DNA of 64,000 nt from Acinetobacter sp. XS-4 (lineage in GTDB: Bacteria; Pseudomonadota; Gammaproteobacteria; Pseudomonadales; Moraxellaceae), in NCBI RefSeq assembly GCF_023920705.1, contig NZ_CP094657.1, forward strand, positions 1,674,001-1,738,000, written 5' to 3'. Below the pieces are notes generated by a model. The model had not been told where the DNA came from. It was given only the letters and a program-made list of their open reading frames with translations, and did no database searches. Below, in pieces: positions 30,042 through 38,788 of the stretch. The position numbers and the translations under genes are program-made. Within the stretch, counting starts at the first letter, position 1, and each line of letters begins with the position of its first letter.

Positions 30042-31286
30042 ATGTTTGAACTCTCAAAGAAAGCTCAGGATTTTGCAGGGCGAACAAGAAAATTTATTCA
30101 AGAAGAAATAGAACCTGTCGAAGCAAAATTTTGGGAAGAAGTTCACGAGTTAAATCCAGATGGAAACTGGAAAAAGTGGCAGTGGCCCGAGCTTTTAGAA
30201 ACTCTGAAATCTAAAGCTAAACAAGCTGGTCTTTGGAATATGTTTTTACCCGATGAAAAGTTGGGTGCAGGACTAAGTGTTCAAGAATATGCGCACATAG
30301 CCGAATTAACTGGTCGTAGTTTATTGGCACCTACTGTTTTTAACTGTAATGCACCAGACACTGGAAATATGGAATTGTTATGGCGCTATGGTAGTGAGCA
30401 GCAAAAACAACAATGGTTAGAGCCTTTATTGGACGGAAAAATTCGCTCTGTTTTTTGTATGACTGAACCTGATGTTGCGTCAAGCGATGCAACCAATATG
30501 CAAGCGACTGCACTCATAGAGGGTAATGAAATTGTTTTAAATGGTAAAAAATGGTGGTCGTCTGGCTTAGGTGACCCAAATGCTAAAGTCATTATTTTTA
30601 TGGCACATACTCCAGATGAAACTAAAGACCGCCATCATCAACATTCTATGGTTTTAGTACCGATTGATACGGCGGGTGTCGAAATTCAACGTATGTTACC
30701 TGTGTTTGGTGACTACGATGCACCACATGGACATGGTGAGGTTCATTTTAATAATGTTCGAGTACCTCTTGAAAACTTTATTGGTGGAGCGGGGCAAGGT
30801 TTTGAAATCGCACAAGGTCGTTTAGGGCCAGGGCGTATTCACCATTGCATGCGCTGTATTGGAGCTGCTGAAAAAGCTCTAGAACTTATGATTGATAGAG
30901 GCATGTCTAGAACGGCGTTTGGAAAAGAAATTTTAAAACTTGGTGGAAACCTTGAGCGTGTAGCCGATGCGCGAGTAGCTATAGATCAAGCCAGACTTTT
31001 AACCTTGTATGCTGCTTATAAAATGGATACTTTAGGAAATATGGCTGCTTTAACAGAAATATCTGCAATTAAAGTGGTCGCTCCGAGTGTTTTAGAAAAA
31101 GTAGTCGATATGGCGATTCAGCTACATGGCGGTGCGGGTGTTTCAAGAGATACACCATTAACGGGTTTCTTTGCTCAAGCACGCAGTTTACGTTTAGCCG
31201 ATGGTCCGGATGAAGTACATAAAGGCATGATTGCCAAATTAGAGTTGGCCAAACGTGGTTATTTCGGTCGTCATAAGAAAGTATAA
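30042..31286 (+). CDS. Acyl-CoA dehydrogenase (ACAD10/11-like)
   Basis: 414-residue flavoprotein. FAD/substrate-binding blocks are FCMTEPDVASSDATNMQATA at about 145-165 and KKWWSSGLGDPNAKV; the C-terminal helical domain includes QLHGGAGVSRDTPLTGFFAQARSLRLADGPDEVH. The LHGGAGVS...ADGPDEVH signature and the adjacent APH-like gene resemble the dehydrogenase half of mammalian ACAD10/11 and of bacterial 4-hydroxyacyl-CoA routes. AAGGAA precedes the ATG. First gene of an operon with kinase, phosphatase and SDR. Family sure; substrate inferred. Confidence 0.87.
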   Translation: MFELSKKAQDFAGRTRKFIQEEIEPVEAKFWEEVHELNPDGNWKKWQWPELLETLKSKAKQAGLWNMFLPDEKLGAGLSVQEYAHIAELTGRSLLAPTVFNCNAPDTGNMELLWRYGSEQQKQQWLEPLLDGKIRSVFCMTEPDVASSDATNMQATALIEGNEIVLNGKKWWSSGLGDPNAKVIIFMAHTPDETKDRHHQHSMVLVPIDTAGVEIQRMLPVFGDYDAPHGHGEVHFNNVRVPLENFIGGAGQGFEIAQGRLGPGRIHHCMRCIGAAEKALELMIDRGMSRTAFGKEILKLGGNLERVADARVAIDQARLLTLYAAYKMDTLGNMAALTEISAIKVVAPSVLEKVVDMAIQLHGGAGVSRDTPLTGFFAQARSLRLADGPDEVHKGMIAKLELAKRGYFGRHKKV

Positions 31287-31303
31287 GTTTAAAGGAAGTG
31301 AAG

Positions 31304-32425
31304 ATGTCGGTAATTGATATAGGCGGTGAAGTACGTGAAGGTGAAGAACTTGATATTGGGGCAGTTGAAAACTGGTTAAAAAACCAAGGTGTTGAGTTGA
31401 TTGGCCCAGCAGTCGTTACTCAATATACAGGTGGGGCGTCGAATTGGACTTATCGTTTAAAATATGAAAATACCGATTTAATTTTACGCCGTCCTCCAAA
31501 AGGAACAAAAGCGAAATCGGCCCACGATATGGCCCGTGAATATATGGTGCAAAAAAATCTTGTGCCTTATTATCCAGTGCTTCCTAAAATGGTGGCACTT
31601 TGTCAGGATGAATCGGTCATTGGCTGTGATTTTTATGTCATGGAACGCATTGAAGGCATTATTCCTCGTGCAAAATTGCCGCCTGAGCTTGGCTTTAATG
31701 AAGAAGATGTTCATCAACTTTGTGTGAATGTTATTGATAAGTTGATTGAGCTACATCAAGTTCCCTATGAGAACACGCCTTTAGCTGAACTAGGCAAAGG
31801 AACAGGATATTGCCGTAGACAAGTTGAAGGTTGGGATAAGCGCTATGAAAAAGTCCGCACAATCAATGTTCCTTCATTTAAATATGTCCGAAAATGGCTA
31901 AATGATAATATCCCTCAAGACTCCACCACTTGTATTATTCACAATGATTGGCGTTTTGATAATGTGATTTTAGATCCAGAGCATCCAACAGAAGTGATTG
32001 GCGTGCTGGATTGGGAAATGGCGACCTTGGGTGATCCACTAATGGATTTGGGTAGTGCTTTAGCTTATTGGGTTGAGCCTACTGATAACATGATTTTTAA
32101 ATCAACACGCCGTCAGCCGACTCACTTAAAGGGAATGTTCTCTCGCAAAGAAGTCGTTGACTATTATTTGCAAAAAACAGGTCTGCAAACTGCAAACTGG
32201 GCTTTTTATGAAGTGTTTGGTGTATTCCGTTTGGCAGTGATTGCCCAGCAAATCTATTACCGTTATTACCATAAACAAACCCGAAACCCTGCCTTTAAAG
32301 ATTTCTGGATCGTGATTCATGCGCTGCATATCCGAGCTTTAAAACTTATCGCACAGCAAAAATTGCAAGAATCTGAATTTGCTCAACAATCTCTACAGAA
32401 AATACAGGGTATTTTAAGAAGATGA
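31304..32425 (+). CDS. APH-like kinase (ACAD10/11 N-terminal domain-like)
   Basis: 373-residue phosphotransferase of the aminoglycoside-phosphotransferase/choline-kinase fold. The ATP-site Lys region is YRLKYENTDLILRRPPKG; the catalytic loop is CIIHNDWRFDNVILDP (H-x-D-x4-N) and the metal Asp lies in VLDWEMATLGDPLMDLG. The ATG at 31304 is preceded by AAAGGAAG. Stand-alone copies next to an ACAD gene correspond to the fused kinase-dehydrogenase ACAD10/11; this kinase group phosphorylates 4-hydroxyacyl-CoAs rather than drugs. An antibiotic-resistance role is unlikely. Its stop overlaps the next ATG. Confidence 0.85.
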   Translation: MSVIDIGGEVREGEELDIGAVENWLKNQGVELIGPAVVTQYTGGASNWTYRLKYENTDLILRRPPKGTKAKSAHDMAREYMVQKNLVPYYPVLPKMVALCQDESVIGCDFYVMERIEGIIPRAKLPPELGFNEEDVHQLCVNVIDKLIELHQVPYENTPLAELGKGTGYCRRQVEGWDKRYEKVRTINVPSFKYVRKWLNDNIPQDSTTCIIHNDWRFDNVILDPEHPTEVIGVLDWEMATLGDPLMDLGSALAYWVEPTDNMIFKSTRRQPTHLKGMFSRKEVVDYYLQKTGLQTANWAFYEVFGVFRLAVIAQQIYYRYYHKQTRNPAFKDFWIVIHALHIRALKLIAQQKLQESEFAQQSLQKIQGILRR

Positions 32426-33120
32426 CCACAATTTATCTGGTAAGACATGGACAGGCATCATTTGGTAAAAGTAACTATGATGAGTTGTCTGAAAATGGTG
32501 AAGCTCAAGCGACTTTATTAGGCCATTATTTTAAGCAAATATTGAAAGAACAACCTTATGTGGTTGCAGGAACCATGCAGCGCCATGAGCAGACTGCAAA
32601 GCTCGCACTTAATGAATGCTTTCCAGATGCGGTGATTCAACATAATAATTTATGGAATGAGTTTAACCATCAACAGGTTTTTGCACGTTATGAACCACGA
32701 TTTGAACAGCCTGAACTGTTAAAAGCTGATGTAGCACAAGAACAGAACCCACGTGCTTATCTTGCCAAAATATTTGAAGGTGCAATAGGACGATGGACAG
32801 ATGGCGATTTTCATCATGAGTATGATGAGTCTTGGCCACACTTTAAAGAAAGAGTCGAAACGACGTTGCAGCAACTTTGTGATGAGTTAGCAAAAACCAA
32901 GCCTCGCTATGCAGTTGTTTTTACTTCTGGTGGTGTGATTTCTGTAGCAATTGGAAAATTGCTTGAACTTAGCCCCAATCGAACTTTTGCGTTGAATTGG
33001 GCAATTGCTAATACAAGCCTCACGACTTTGCGTTTGGTTGGAAATGAAGCTCAGGTTTTAAGTTTAAATGAACATCATTTTATAAAAGCTGAGCGTCCAG
33101 ATTTACTGACATGGATTTAA
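32422..33120 (+). CDS. Histidine phosphatase family protein
   Basis: 232-residue phosphoglycerate-mutase-like phosphatase. The catalytic motif YLVRHGQASFG opens the protein, and the second catalytic His region AVVFTSGGVISVAIG is near 170-185. Its start overlaps the kinase stop by 4 bp (ATGA), so the two are coupled. It may hydrolyse a phosphorylated intermediate of the operon's pathway or be a side-product repair enzyme; this is inference. Confidence 0.85.
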   Translation: MTTIYLVRHGQASFGKSNYDELSENGEAQATLLGHYFKQILKEQPYVVAGTMQRHEQTAKLALNECFPDAVIQHNNLWNEFNHQQVFARYEPRFEQPELLKADVAQEQNPRAYLAKIFEGAIGRWTDGDFHHEYDESWPHFKERVETTLQQLCDELAKTKPRYAVVFTSGGVISVAIGKLLELSPNRTFALNWAIANTSLTTLRLVGNEAQVLSLNEHHFIKAERPDLLTWI

Positions 33121-33135
33121 AATAAGGATAAAAGC

Positions 33136-33879
33136 ATGGCAAAGACAATTTTGATTACAGGTGCAAGTTCTGGATTGGGCGCAGGTATGGCGCATGAATT
33201 TGCAGCCAAAGGCTATAACTTAGCGATTTGTGCACGCCGTTTAGACAGATTAGAAACTTTAAAAACTGAACTTGAGAATGAGTACGGTATAAAAGTAATT
33301 GCAAAAAGTCTGGATGTCACCAATTATGATCAGGTTTTTGAAGTATTTCGTGCCTTTAAACAAGAATTTGGCTATTTAGACCGAATTATTGTAAATGCTG
33401 GAGTCGGAAATGGTCGCCGTATTGGTAAAGGTAATTTTGAAATTAATAAAGCCACGGCTGAAACAAACTTTATTTCTGCTTTAGCACAGTGTGAGGCAGC
33501 AACTGAAATTTTTAGAGAGCAAAACGCAGGTCATTTGGTGGTGATGTCATCCATGAGTGCTATGCGCGGATTACCAAAACATTTATCGACCTATGCGGCG
33601 AGTAAAGCTGCAGTGGCTCACTTGGCCGAAGGCATTCGTGCTGAATTATTAGATACCCCAATTAAAGTCTCAACCATTTTCCCAGGTTACATCCGTACCG
33701 AAATGAATGAAGGTGCTAAACATTTACCCTTTGAAGTAGATGCCAAAACAGGATGTAAAGCTTTGGTAAAAGCTATCGAAAAACAACCTGTAAAAGCTTA
33801 TGTCCCACAGTGGCCATGGTTACCAATGAGTATTGCTATGAAAGTTTTGCCTTTAAGATTGGTCAATAAATTAGGGTAA
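33136..33879 (+). CDS. Short-chain dehydrogenase/reductase
   Basis: 247-residue classical SDR. NAD(P) motif TGASSGLGAGMA at 7-18, NAG motif VNAGVGNGRR at about 90-99 and catalytic Ser/Tyr/Lys as SSMSAMRG...YAASKAA (Tyr about 155). It follows the phosphatase by 15 bp and ends the operon at a strong bidirectional terminator. Probably an alcohol or 3-hydroxyacyl oxidoreductase in the same pathway. Confidence 0.87.
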   Translation: MAKTILITGASSGLGAGMAHEFAAKGYNLAICARRLDRLETLKTELENEYGIKVIAKSLDVTNYDQVFEVFRAFKQEFGYLDRIIVNAGVGNGRRIGKGNFEINKATAETNFISALAQCEAATEIFREQNAGHLVVMSSMSAMRGLPKHLSTYAASKAAVAHLAEGIRAELLDTPIKVSTIFPGYIRTEMNEGAKHLPFEVDAKTGCKALVKAIEKQPVKAYVPQWPWLPMSIAMKVLPLRLVNKLG

Positions 33880-33880
33880 A

Positions 33881-33911
33881 AAATTACCCCCTAAATTTTA
33901 GGGGGTAATTT
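33881..33911. terminator. Bidirectional terminator
   Basis: Perfect 15 bp stem AAATTACCCCCTAAA with its complement, one-base centre, T run on each strand. It serves the convergent SDR and OprD genes. Confidence 0.9.
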
Positions 33912-33915
33912 TTAT

Positions 33916-35172
33916 TTAGAATTTTTTGGTGTAATTGACGAATAAACGGTCTTCACCAAAATCATTGCCATGTTTAACGTTGTAATCAATACGAATATAT
34001 TGCAGGGCAACGCCTTTTAAGAGCGGCTGCTGAAACGCATAGTTTAAAATCACATTCGACTCGGTTTCGTGGTTTTTCTCACCATTTGCTGCTTTAAAGT
34101 CATGTCCGTAAACATATTTCACCATCGCGTTTAGGCCTGGCACATAATCTTTAAAGTCGTAGCCATACATGACATGGTAAGACTTTTCATCTTCTTTAAA
34201 GAAACCTGTGGCATTCCAGTTAATGAAATACGTCTCTGGTAAGAAGCCATCTGGTAGCGGGTAAGCTGATTCACCAATAATCTGTTGGTAACCCAAACCA
34301 AAGGTATGGTTTTTTACTTTAACGGTTTCAAGTAATCCAATGTTCTGCGCATCAATATCAAAAGTATTGCCATCATCTTTTGCATTGAAGTATTTGAATT
34401 TAGAGGTGAGAGCAAAAGTTGGCTGCTTCCACGTATGTTCAAGCCCAACATAATGCTTGTTATACAGATCTTCTAAATTACCAAAGTAGTATTCGCCCTT
34501 TAAAGACGGCGTGAATTGATATCGTAAGTCAATGTAGTTCAAACCATCAGATTCTTTAGTAACCCCATTTGCCGTAAAGGAAAACCTTTTAAAGTCTTCT
34601 TCATTTCGTGGCGACACTTTTTCCACTCGGCCAATTTCGGCATAGAGCTGATCTGAAAGTTGAGACTTTAAGTTGGTTCCCCAATACGATGTGAGTAACT
34701 GACGACTAGCATCGACTGCCGTTACAGGTAAATCTAGCCAGAGTTCACCGACACTTAAAAGGGTTTTGTCATAGCCCAGCTTTAAAGTCGCACCGTATTT
34801 TAGATAATCTGATGCTTGAGATTGCGTTTCTTTATTAAAAGGCAAAACTGTATCTGCGACATGTTTGTCTGAACTTAAGCGCACGGCGTATTGAGCAGAA
34901 GCATCAGCCCCAATCGTAAGCGGCTTATCTGCTATGACTAACGGAGTGTCATGCATTTTTGATTTATAAAATAAAGACGCTGCCTGAGACCAACTGCCAG
35001 TATCTTTTAAGGCATCATTATCAAAATCACGGTTGATATAGGCATTTTTTAAAGTGAATTTCCATTCATCTTCAGTTTGTTGATTTGGATTTGCGGCCCA
35101 TGAGTTGCTACACATCAGTAATAAAGTGGCAACAGCTAAAGTGTGTGGTTTAAAACGGTGAAATAATTCCAT
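33916..35172 (-). CDS. OprD-family outer-membrane porin
   Basis: 418 residues with signal peptide ending SNSWAA and an 18-strand OprD-type barrel: FTLKNAYINRDFDNDALKDTGSWSQAASL after the signal is diagnostic, then SDQLYAEIGRVEKVSPRNEEDFKRF and the final GEDRLFVNYTKKF with terminal Phe. OprD-like porins admit carboxylates and amino acids. It is downstream of the MFS gene on the same strand, likely as an importer pair serving the adjacent ACAD operon. Confidence 0.9.
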   Translation of the reverse strand: MELFHRFKPHTLAVATLLLMCSNSWAANPNQQTEDEWKFTLKNAYINRDFDNDALKDTGSWSQAASLFYKSKMHDTPLVIADKPLTIGADASAQYAVRLSSDKHVADTVLPFNKETQSQASDYLKYGATLKLGYDKTLLSVGELWLDLPVTAVDASRQLLTSYWGTNLKSQLSDQLYAEIGRVEKVSPRNEEDFKRFSFTANGVTKESDGLNYIDLRYQFTPSLKGEYYFGNLEDLYNKHYVGLEHTWKQPTFALTSKFKYFNAKDDGNTFDIDAQNIGLLETVKVKNHTFGLGYQQIIGESAYPLPDGFLPETYFINWNATGFFKEDEKSYHVMYGYDFKDYVPGLNAMVKYVYGHDFKAANGEKNHETESNVILNYAFQQPLLKGVALQYIRIDYNVKHGNDFGEDRLFVNYTKKF

Positions 35173-35228
35173 AATCCATTTCCCAGATGTATGCCAGTCC
35201 TCGGCACTACGTAATTTTGAATATTTCG

Positions 35229-35258
35229 GTACTCTCTAAGCGTTTAGTTAGAGAGTAC
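35229..35258. other. Hairpin between MFS and OprD genes
   Basis: Perfect 11 bp inverted repeat GTACTCTCTAA / TTAGAGAGTAC with an 8-base loop, lacking a T tail in the direction of transcription. It may set unequal expression of the two genes by mRNA processing. Confidence 0.55.
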
Positions 35259-35281
35259 ATTTTTGCAATTGGTGAGACCTA

Positions 35282-36631
35282 TTAATTTAATTTTTCAAGC
35301 TTCATACTTTCACTAAAGAATTTGCAGCCTTTAAAAAGTAGGACCAAAGCCAGTACACACGACAAGCCGCCCACAATAGATAAAGACGAACCCACCATTA
35401 ACGGACTACCAAAAACTTTATCTGTGATAATGGCCACCAATGTTGTACCAATACCGAGTCCAATTAAGTTGCTCACCAAAAGGAATAGGGCAGAAAGGCG
35501 TGCTCTAAATTGGTTTGGGGCTAACATTTGCAAAGCAGTTGCCGAAATTACTAGAGGGAAAGATGCGAAAAACATTGCAGGAATCAGTAAGCTTACTGAA
35601 AGCCAGAGTTGATCTGTTTGGGTAAAAAATGCAATTGGAATAATTAGGCCAACAATTCCAATCACACCAGTGAACATCGGCGCATCTTGACGACCTTTTT
35701 TAATAAACCAGTCGTTTAACCAACCTGCACAAAACACACCTAAGGTATTTGCAATTAACAGAATCGTACCGAGCATGTAACCTGTTTCAGTCGGTGCAAG
35801 TTGAAACTTTCGAATATAAAATGCAGGTGTCCAGCTAGTCAGACTGTAGAGTGCCATTGCATAAAAGGTAAAACCTAAATAATGACAAGCAAATGTTTTC
35901 GAATGCTTTTTAATAAACTGAAGACATTGTGAAAATTTGACTTGGTCAACTTGTCCATTTTGATTGAGCTGTTGGCCTTTACGTGCAGGGTCTTTAACAG
36001 TCAGAATAAATAGCAGACCAATAATGATACCGGGTAAACCTACTACAAAAAAGGCAATTTGCCATGCTTTAAGTGCGCCTAATAGTGGAACTTCAATGAG
36101 TGTCACGCCTTTAAGCAAGTTAATGACATAACCGCCAACTAAAAAGGCGATACCACCACCTAAAAAAGCGCCAATTGAATAAATCCCGACCGCGCGGCCT
36201 AGTTTGTCCTTACTAAACATGTCGCTAAACATTGAATAAGCGGCTGGAGATAACGCAGCTTCACCTACGCCGACCGCCATACGGCTCAGGAACAGTTGAA
36301 TAAAGTTTTTACTTAAACCACAAGTTGCCGTTGCTAGGCTCCAAACAATAATCCCGATTGAAATCAGTTTTGGTCGTGAAAAACGATCGGCAATATAGGC
36401 TAAGGGTAAACCCATAACCGCGTAGAACAGAGAGAAGGCAAGGCCATGTAACAAGCTAAATTGTGTATCTGAAAGTTGGAGATCTGCTTTGATGGGTTCA
36501 ATCATCAACGCCAGAATTTGGCGGTCAATAAATGAAAATATATATGCCAACATACAAAGTGTGACGACATACCATGCATAAGCATTGCTTTTCTTTTGTG
36601 TCCTTTCAACAGCGATATTACTTTGGTTCAT
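35282..36631 (-). CDS. MFS transporter (spinster/phthalate-permease-like)
   Basis: 449 residues with 12 predicted membrane helices. Start MNQSNIAVERTQKKSNAYAWYVVTLCMLAYIFSFIDRQILALMIEPIK, helix 1 with FIDRQI, loop motif AYIADRFSRPKL and second signature GVGEAALSPAAYSMFSDMFSKDKLGRAVGIYS. This pattern is typical of organic-anion/carboxylate importers. Upstream of OprD on the minus strand. Substrate unknown. Confidence 0.87.
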   Translation of the reverse strand: MNQSNIAVERTQKKSNAYAWYVVTLCMLAYIFSFIDRQILALMIEPIKADLQLSDTQFSLLHGLAFSLFYAVMGLPLAYIADRFSRPKLISIGIIVWSLATATCGLSKNFIQLFLSRMAVGVGEAALSPAAYSMFSDMFSKDKLGRAVGIYSIGAFLGGGIAFLVGGYVINLLKGVTLIEVPLLGALKAWQIAFFVVGLPGIIIGLLFILTVKDPARKGQQLNQNGQVDQVKFSQCLQFIKKHSKTFACHYLGFTFYAMALYSLTSWTPAFYIRKFQLAPTETGYMLGTILLIANTLGVFCAGWLNDWFIKKGRQDAPMFTGVIGIVGLIIPIAFFTQTDQLWLSVSLLIPAMFFASFPLVISATALQMLAPNQFRARLSALFLLVSNLIGLGIGTTLVAIITDKVFGSPLMVGSSLSIVGGLSCVLALVLLFKGCKFFSESMKLEKLN

Positions 36632-37046
36632 ACACTTAATCCTTATGTATAAAACGCTTAAAGAAATTGATATCTAACTTTTATTATTCCTCTGAAGTTT
36701 TCGATATTTCCCCCTTTTAGATAAGAATAATAAATAGGCTAGAAATGAGTAATTTGGTCTCGTACAGACCGGAAGAGTGCATCTAAACCCAATTAGGAGT
36801 TAATGGGTTTTTAAAGATCATGGAATTATTATTTTCTTTTTATATGTAAAATTCCATTACTTATTGAGTATGTTAGAATACCTAAAAAGTATGTTAAGTA
36901 AACAGATAGTAATAATTTATTGAATTAAGAAACTGATTTTTATTTATTTTTTAATATTAAAACTTATTTTAATAAAGAGCAGCGAGAAAAGAAGAACTGT
37001 TTCATGCTGCTCTTGAGCGTATCTAACCCCATATCAAGTCAAATAA
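36632..37046. other. Intergenic region with possible hairpin
   Basis: About 415 bp between the MFS gene and iacR, both minus strand. It must hold the MFS promoter. An imperfect stem AAACCC.../...GGGTTTTT at about 36785-36112+ (arms 36785-36790 and 36105-36110 region, i.e. within 36785-36812) resembles a weak terminator but has no gene to end. Nothing else is seen. Confidence 0.3.
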
Positions 37047-37514
37047 TCAACTTGATGGCATGAGATCAAATAATTTTTTTAACTGGTGATTTAAATTGTG
37101 AAGCTCATCTTCTGAAAAAGCATTTAGGATGCCTGCTAAGGTAACCACACTAATTTGATTAATCTGTTCAACTAGCTCAACACCTTTGGCCGTTAATTTC
37201 ACCATCGAGATGCGTTCATCGGTGGTAGAAGAGTAGACCTCGACAATTCCATCTTCTACTAAGCGATATACAGCTTTTGTTGCCGTAGTTAACTTTAAGG
37301 TAGAAAGATTAGCGATATCGGTAATACTGGCTTCACCCAAAGCATTAGTACTTAAAATGATTTTACGGCGTGTATTATCAATACCTAGTTTTTTTATTGA
37401 TTTTTCAATGAGTTGTGAATATTTTCCGTTAACTTGGGATACCCAAAAAAAAGGGAAGTTTTGAATACTCGACGGTTCTTTATTAGGAAGAAATTGTTCT
37501 AAATGATCAAGCAT
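37047..37514 (-). CDS. iacR: MarR-family regulator of the iac cluster
   Basis: 155-residue MarR winged-helix protein: helix-turn-helix ALGEASITDIANLSTLKLTTATKAVYRLVEDGIVEVYSS at about 55-95 and wing TDERISMVKLTAKG. It is divergent from iacH with 149 bp between, matching IacR of the known A. baumannii and Pseudomonas iac loci, where it represses in the absence of indole-3-acetate. Symbol from context and family. Confidence 0.85.
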   Translation of the reverse strand: MLDHLEQFLPNKEPSSIQNFPFFWVSQVNGKYSQLIEKSIKKLGIDNTRRKIILSTNALGEASITDIANLSTLKLTTATKAVYRLVEDGIVEVYSSTTDERISMVKLTAKGVELVEQINQISVVTLAGILNAFSEDELHNLNHQLKKLFDLMPSS

Positions 37515-37601
37515 AGCTAAGCAATAACTTAGTGAAAAAAGGGTAATCCTATTATAAACAAAATTTTGGATATTTCCTTGGGAACAAATTATAAAAAATA
37601 C

Positions 37602-37630
37602 TTGACAATTCCATTAAATTTTCCGATATT
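37602..37630 (+). promoter_or_regulatory. Likely iacH promoter
   Basis: TTGACA at 37602 and GATATT at 37625 with an exact 17 bp spacer, 34 bp before the iacH ATG. A small inverted repeat TTCC-ttg-GGAA at 37574-37584 lies upstream and could be part of an IacR operator. Confidence 0.6.
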
Positions 37631-37663
37631 TTGATTAATGAATAAAAATACATGGAAAAGTGA

Positions 37664-38773
37664 ATGAATATTGTTAGCCAAAGCGTGCACAAAGGAAGTG
37701 GCAAGCTCAAGGTGATGGTCAAGGACACAATTGATATTCAAGGTCTAAAAACCATTGCTGGTAGTCGAGCTTTATTAAATGTTGAACCTGCTCAAGATGA
37801 TGCTGAGGTGGTTAAAAACATTTTAAAAGCTGACTGTGAAATTATTGCCAAAACAAATTTGCACGAATTGGCTTTTGGTATTACAGGCATTAACCATGCT
37901 TTTGGTACACCTGTTAATCCAAAATATCCTGAACTTATTCCAGGCGGCTCTTCGAGTGGTTCGGCTGCGGCAGTTGCAGCAAAACAAGCTGATTTTACTT
38001 TAGGTACAGACACGGGCGGTTCTATCCGGATGCCCGCTGCGTGCTGCGGAGTTTTTGGTTTAAAACCAACTTTTGGTCGTGTCAGCAGAAAAGGCGTATA
38101 TCCGCCGTCGAGTTCTTTAGATTGCGTTGGTCCCTTTGCAAATTCAGTCGAGATGATTGAAAAGGCCATGCAAATTATTGATCCAACTTTCAAACCTACT
38201 GAATTTACTAGTGCACCAAAAATTGCTGTTCTCGATGTCAAAGCAGATGAGGTTGTTTGGAACTGTATTCATCAAGCACTTCAAAAAGCCAATTTACAGA
38301 CCACTTTAGAAAAAGTTGAACATTTTGAAGCAGCTTATGACGCAGGCATGCAGATTATTAATTATGAAAATTGGCAAGCTTTTGGTGAGTTAACTCAAAC
38401 CGGCTTAATTGGTTCTGATGTAAATGGTCGTTTATTAAAAGCGGCACACACCACTTTAGAGCAAGTAAAACAAGCGGAAGCTGTGAAAGCGCAGCTCACC
38501 CAAGAACTCGATGCTTTATTAGAAAAATATGATGCACTGGTTTTACCGACACTTCCACAAATTCCACCGAAAGTTTCTGAAGCTGAAAACACAGTCGCTT
38601 TTTTGAATCTTACAGGTTTAGTTCGACCATTTAATTTATCAGGTCATCCCGTTATTTCAGTGCCACTTGAAACCAGTGAAGGTTTACCAGTGGGCTTACA
38701 GATCGTATCGAAGCATCAAAAAGATGAGCAATTATGCGCTATAGCTAAATTTTATGTTGATGCAATGCAATAA
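37664..38773 (+). CDS. iacH: Amidase-signature protein IacH
   Basis: 369 residues with the complete amidase Ser-Ser-Lys triad: KVMVKDTIDIQG (Lys about 20), PGGSSSGSAAAVAA (cis-Ser), and GTDTGGSIRMPAACCGVFG (nucleophile Ser). It is shorter than typical 450-500-residue amidases, as is IacH elsewhere. In iac loci it is thought to act on an amide or conjugate intermediate; its precise reaction is not settled. First gene of iacHABICDEFG. Confidence 0.88.
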   Translation: MNIVSQSVHKGSGKLKVMVKDTIDIQGLKTIAGSRALLNVEPAQDDAEVVKNILKADCEIIAKTNLHELAFGITGINHAFGTPVNPKYPELIPGGSSSGSAAAVAAKQADFTLGTDTGGSIRMPAACCGVFGLKPTFGRVSRKGVYPPSSSLDCVGPFANSVEMIEKAMQIIDPTFKPTEFTSAPKIAVLDVKADEVVWNCIHQALQKANLQTTLEKVEHFEAAYDAGMQIINYENWQAFGELTQTGLIGSDVNGRLLKAAHTTLEQVKQAEAVKAQLTQELDALLEKYDALVLPTLPQIPPKVSEAENTVAFLNLTGLVRPFNLSGHPVISVPLETSEGLPVGLQIVSKHQKDEQLCAIAKFYVDAMQ

Positions 38774-38788
38774 ATTACAAGGAGTTAG

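Noticed and set aside
31304..32425. Aminoglycoside resistance gene
   Set aside because: The fold is APH-like, but the sequence and its ACAD/SDR neighbours point to the metabolic kinase group.
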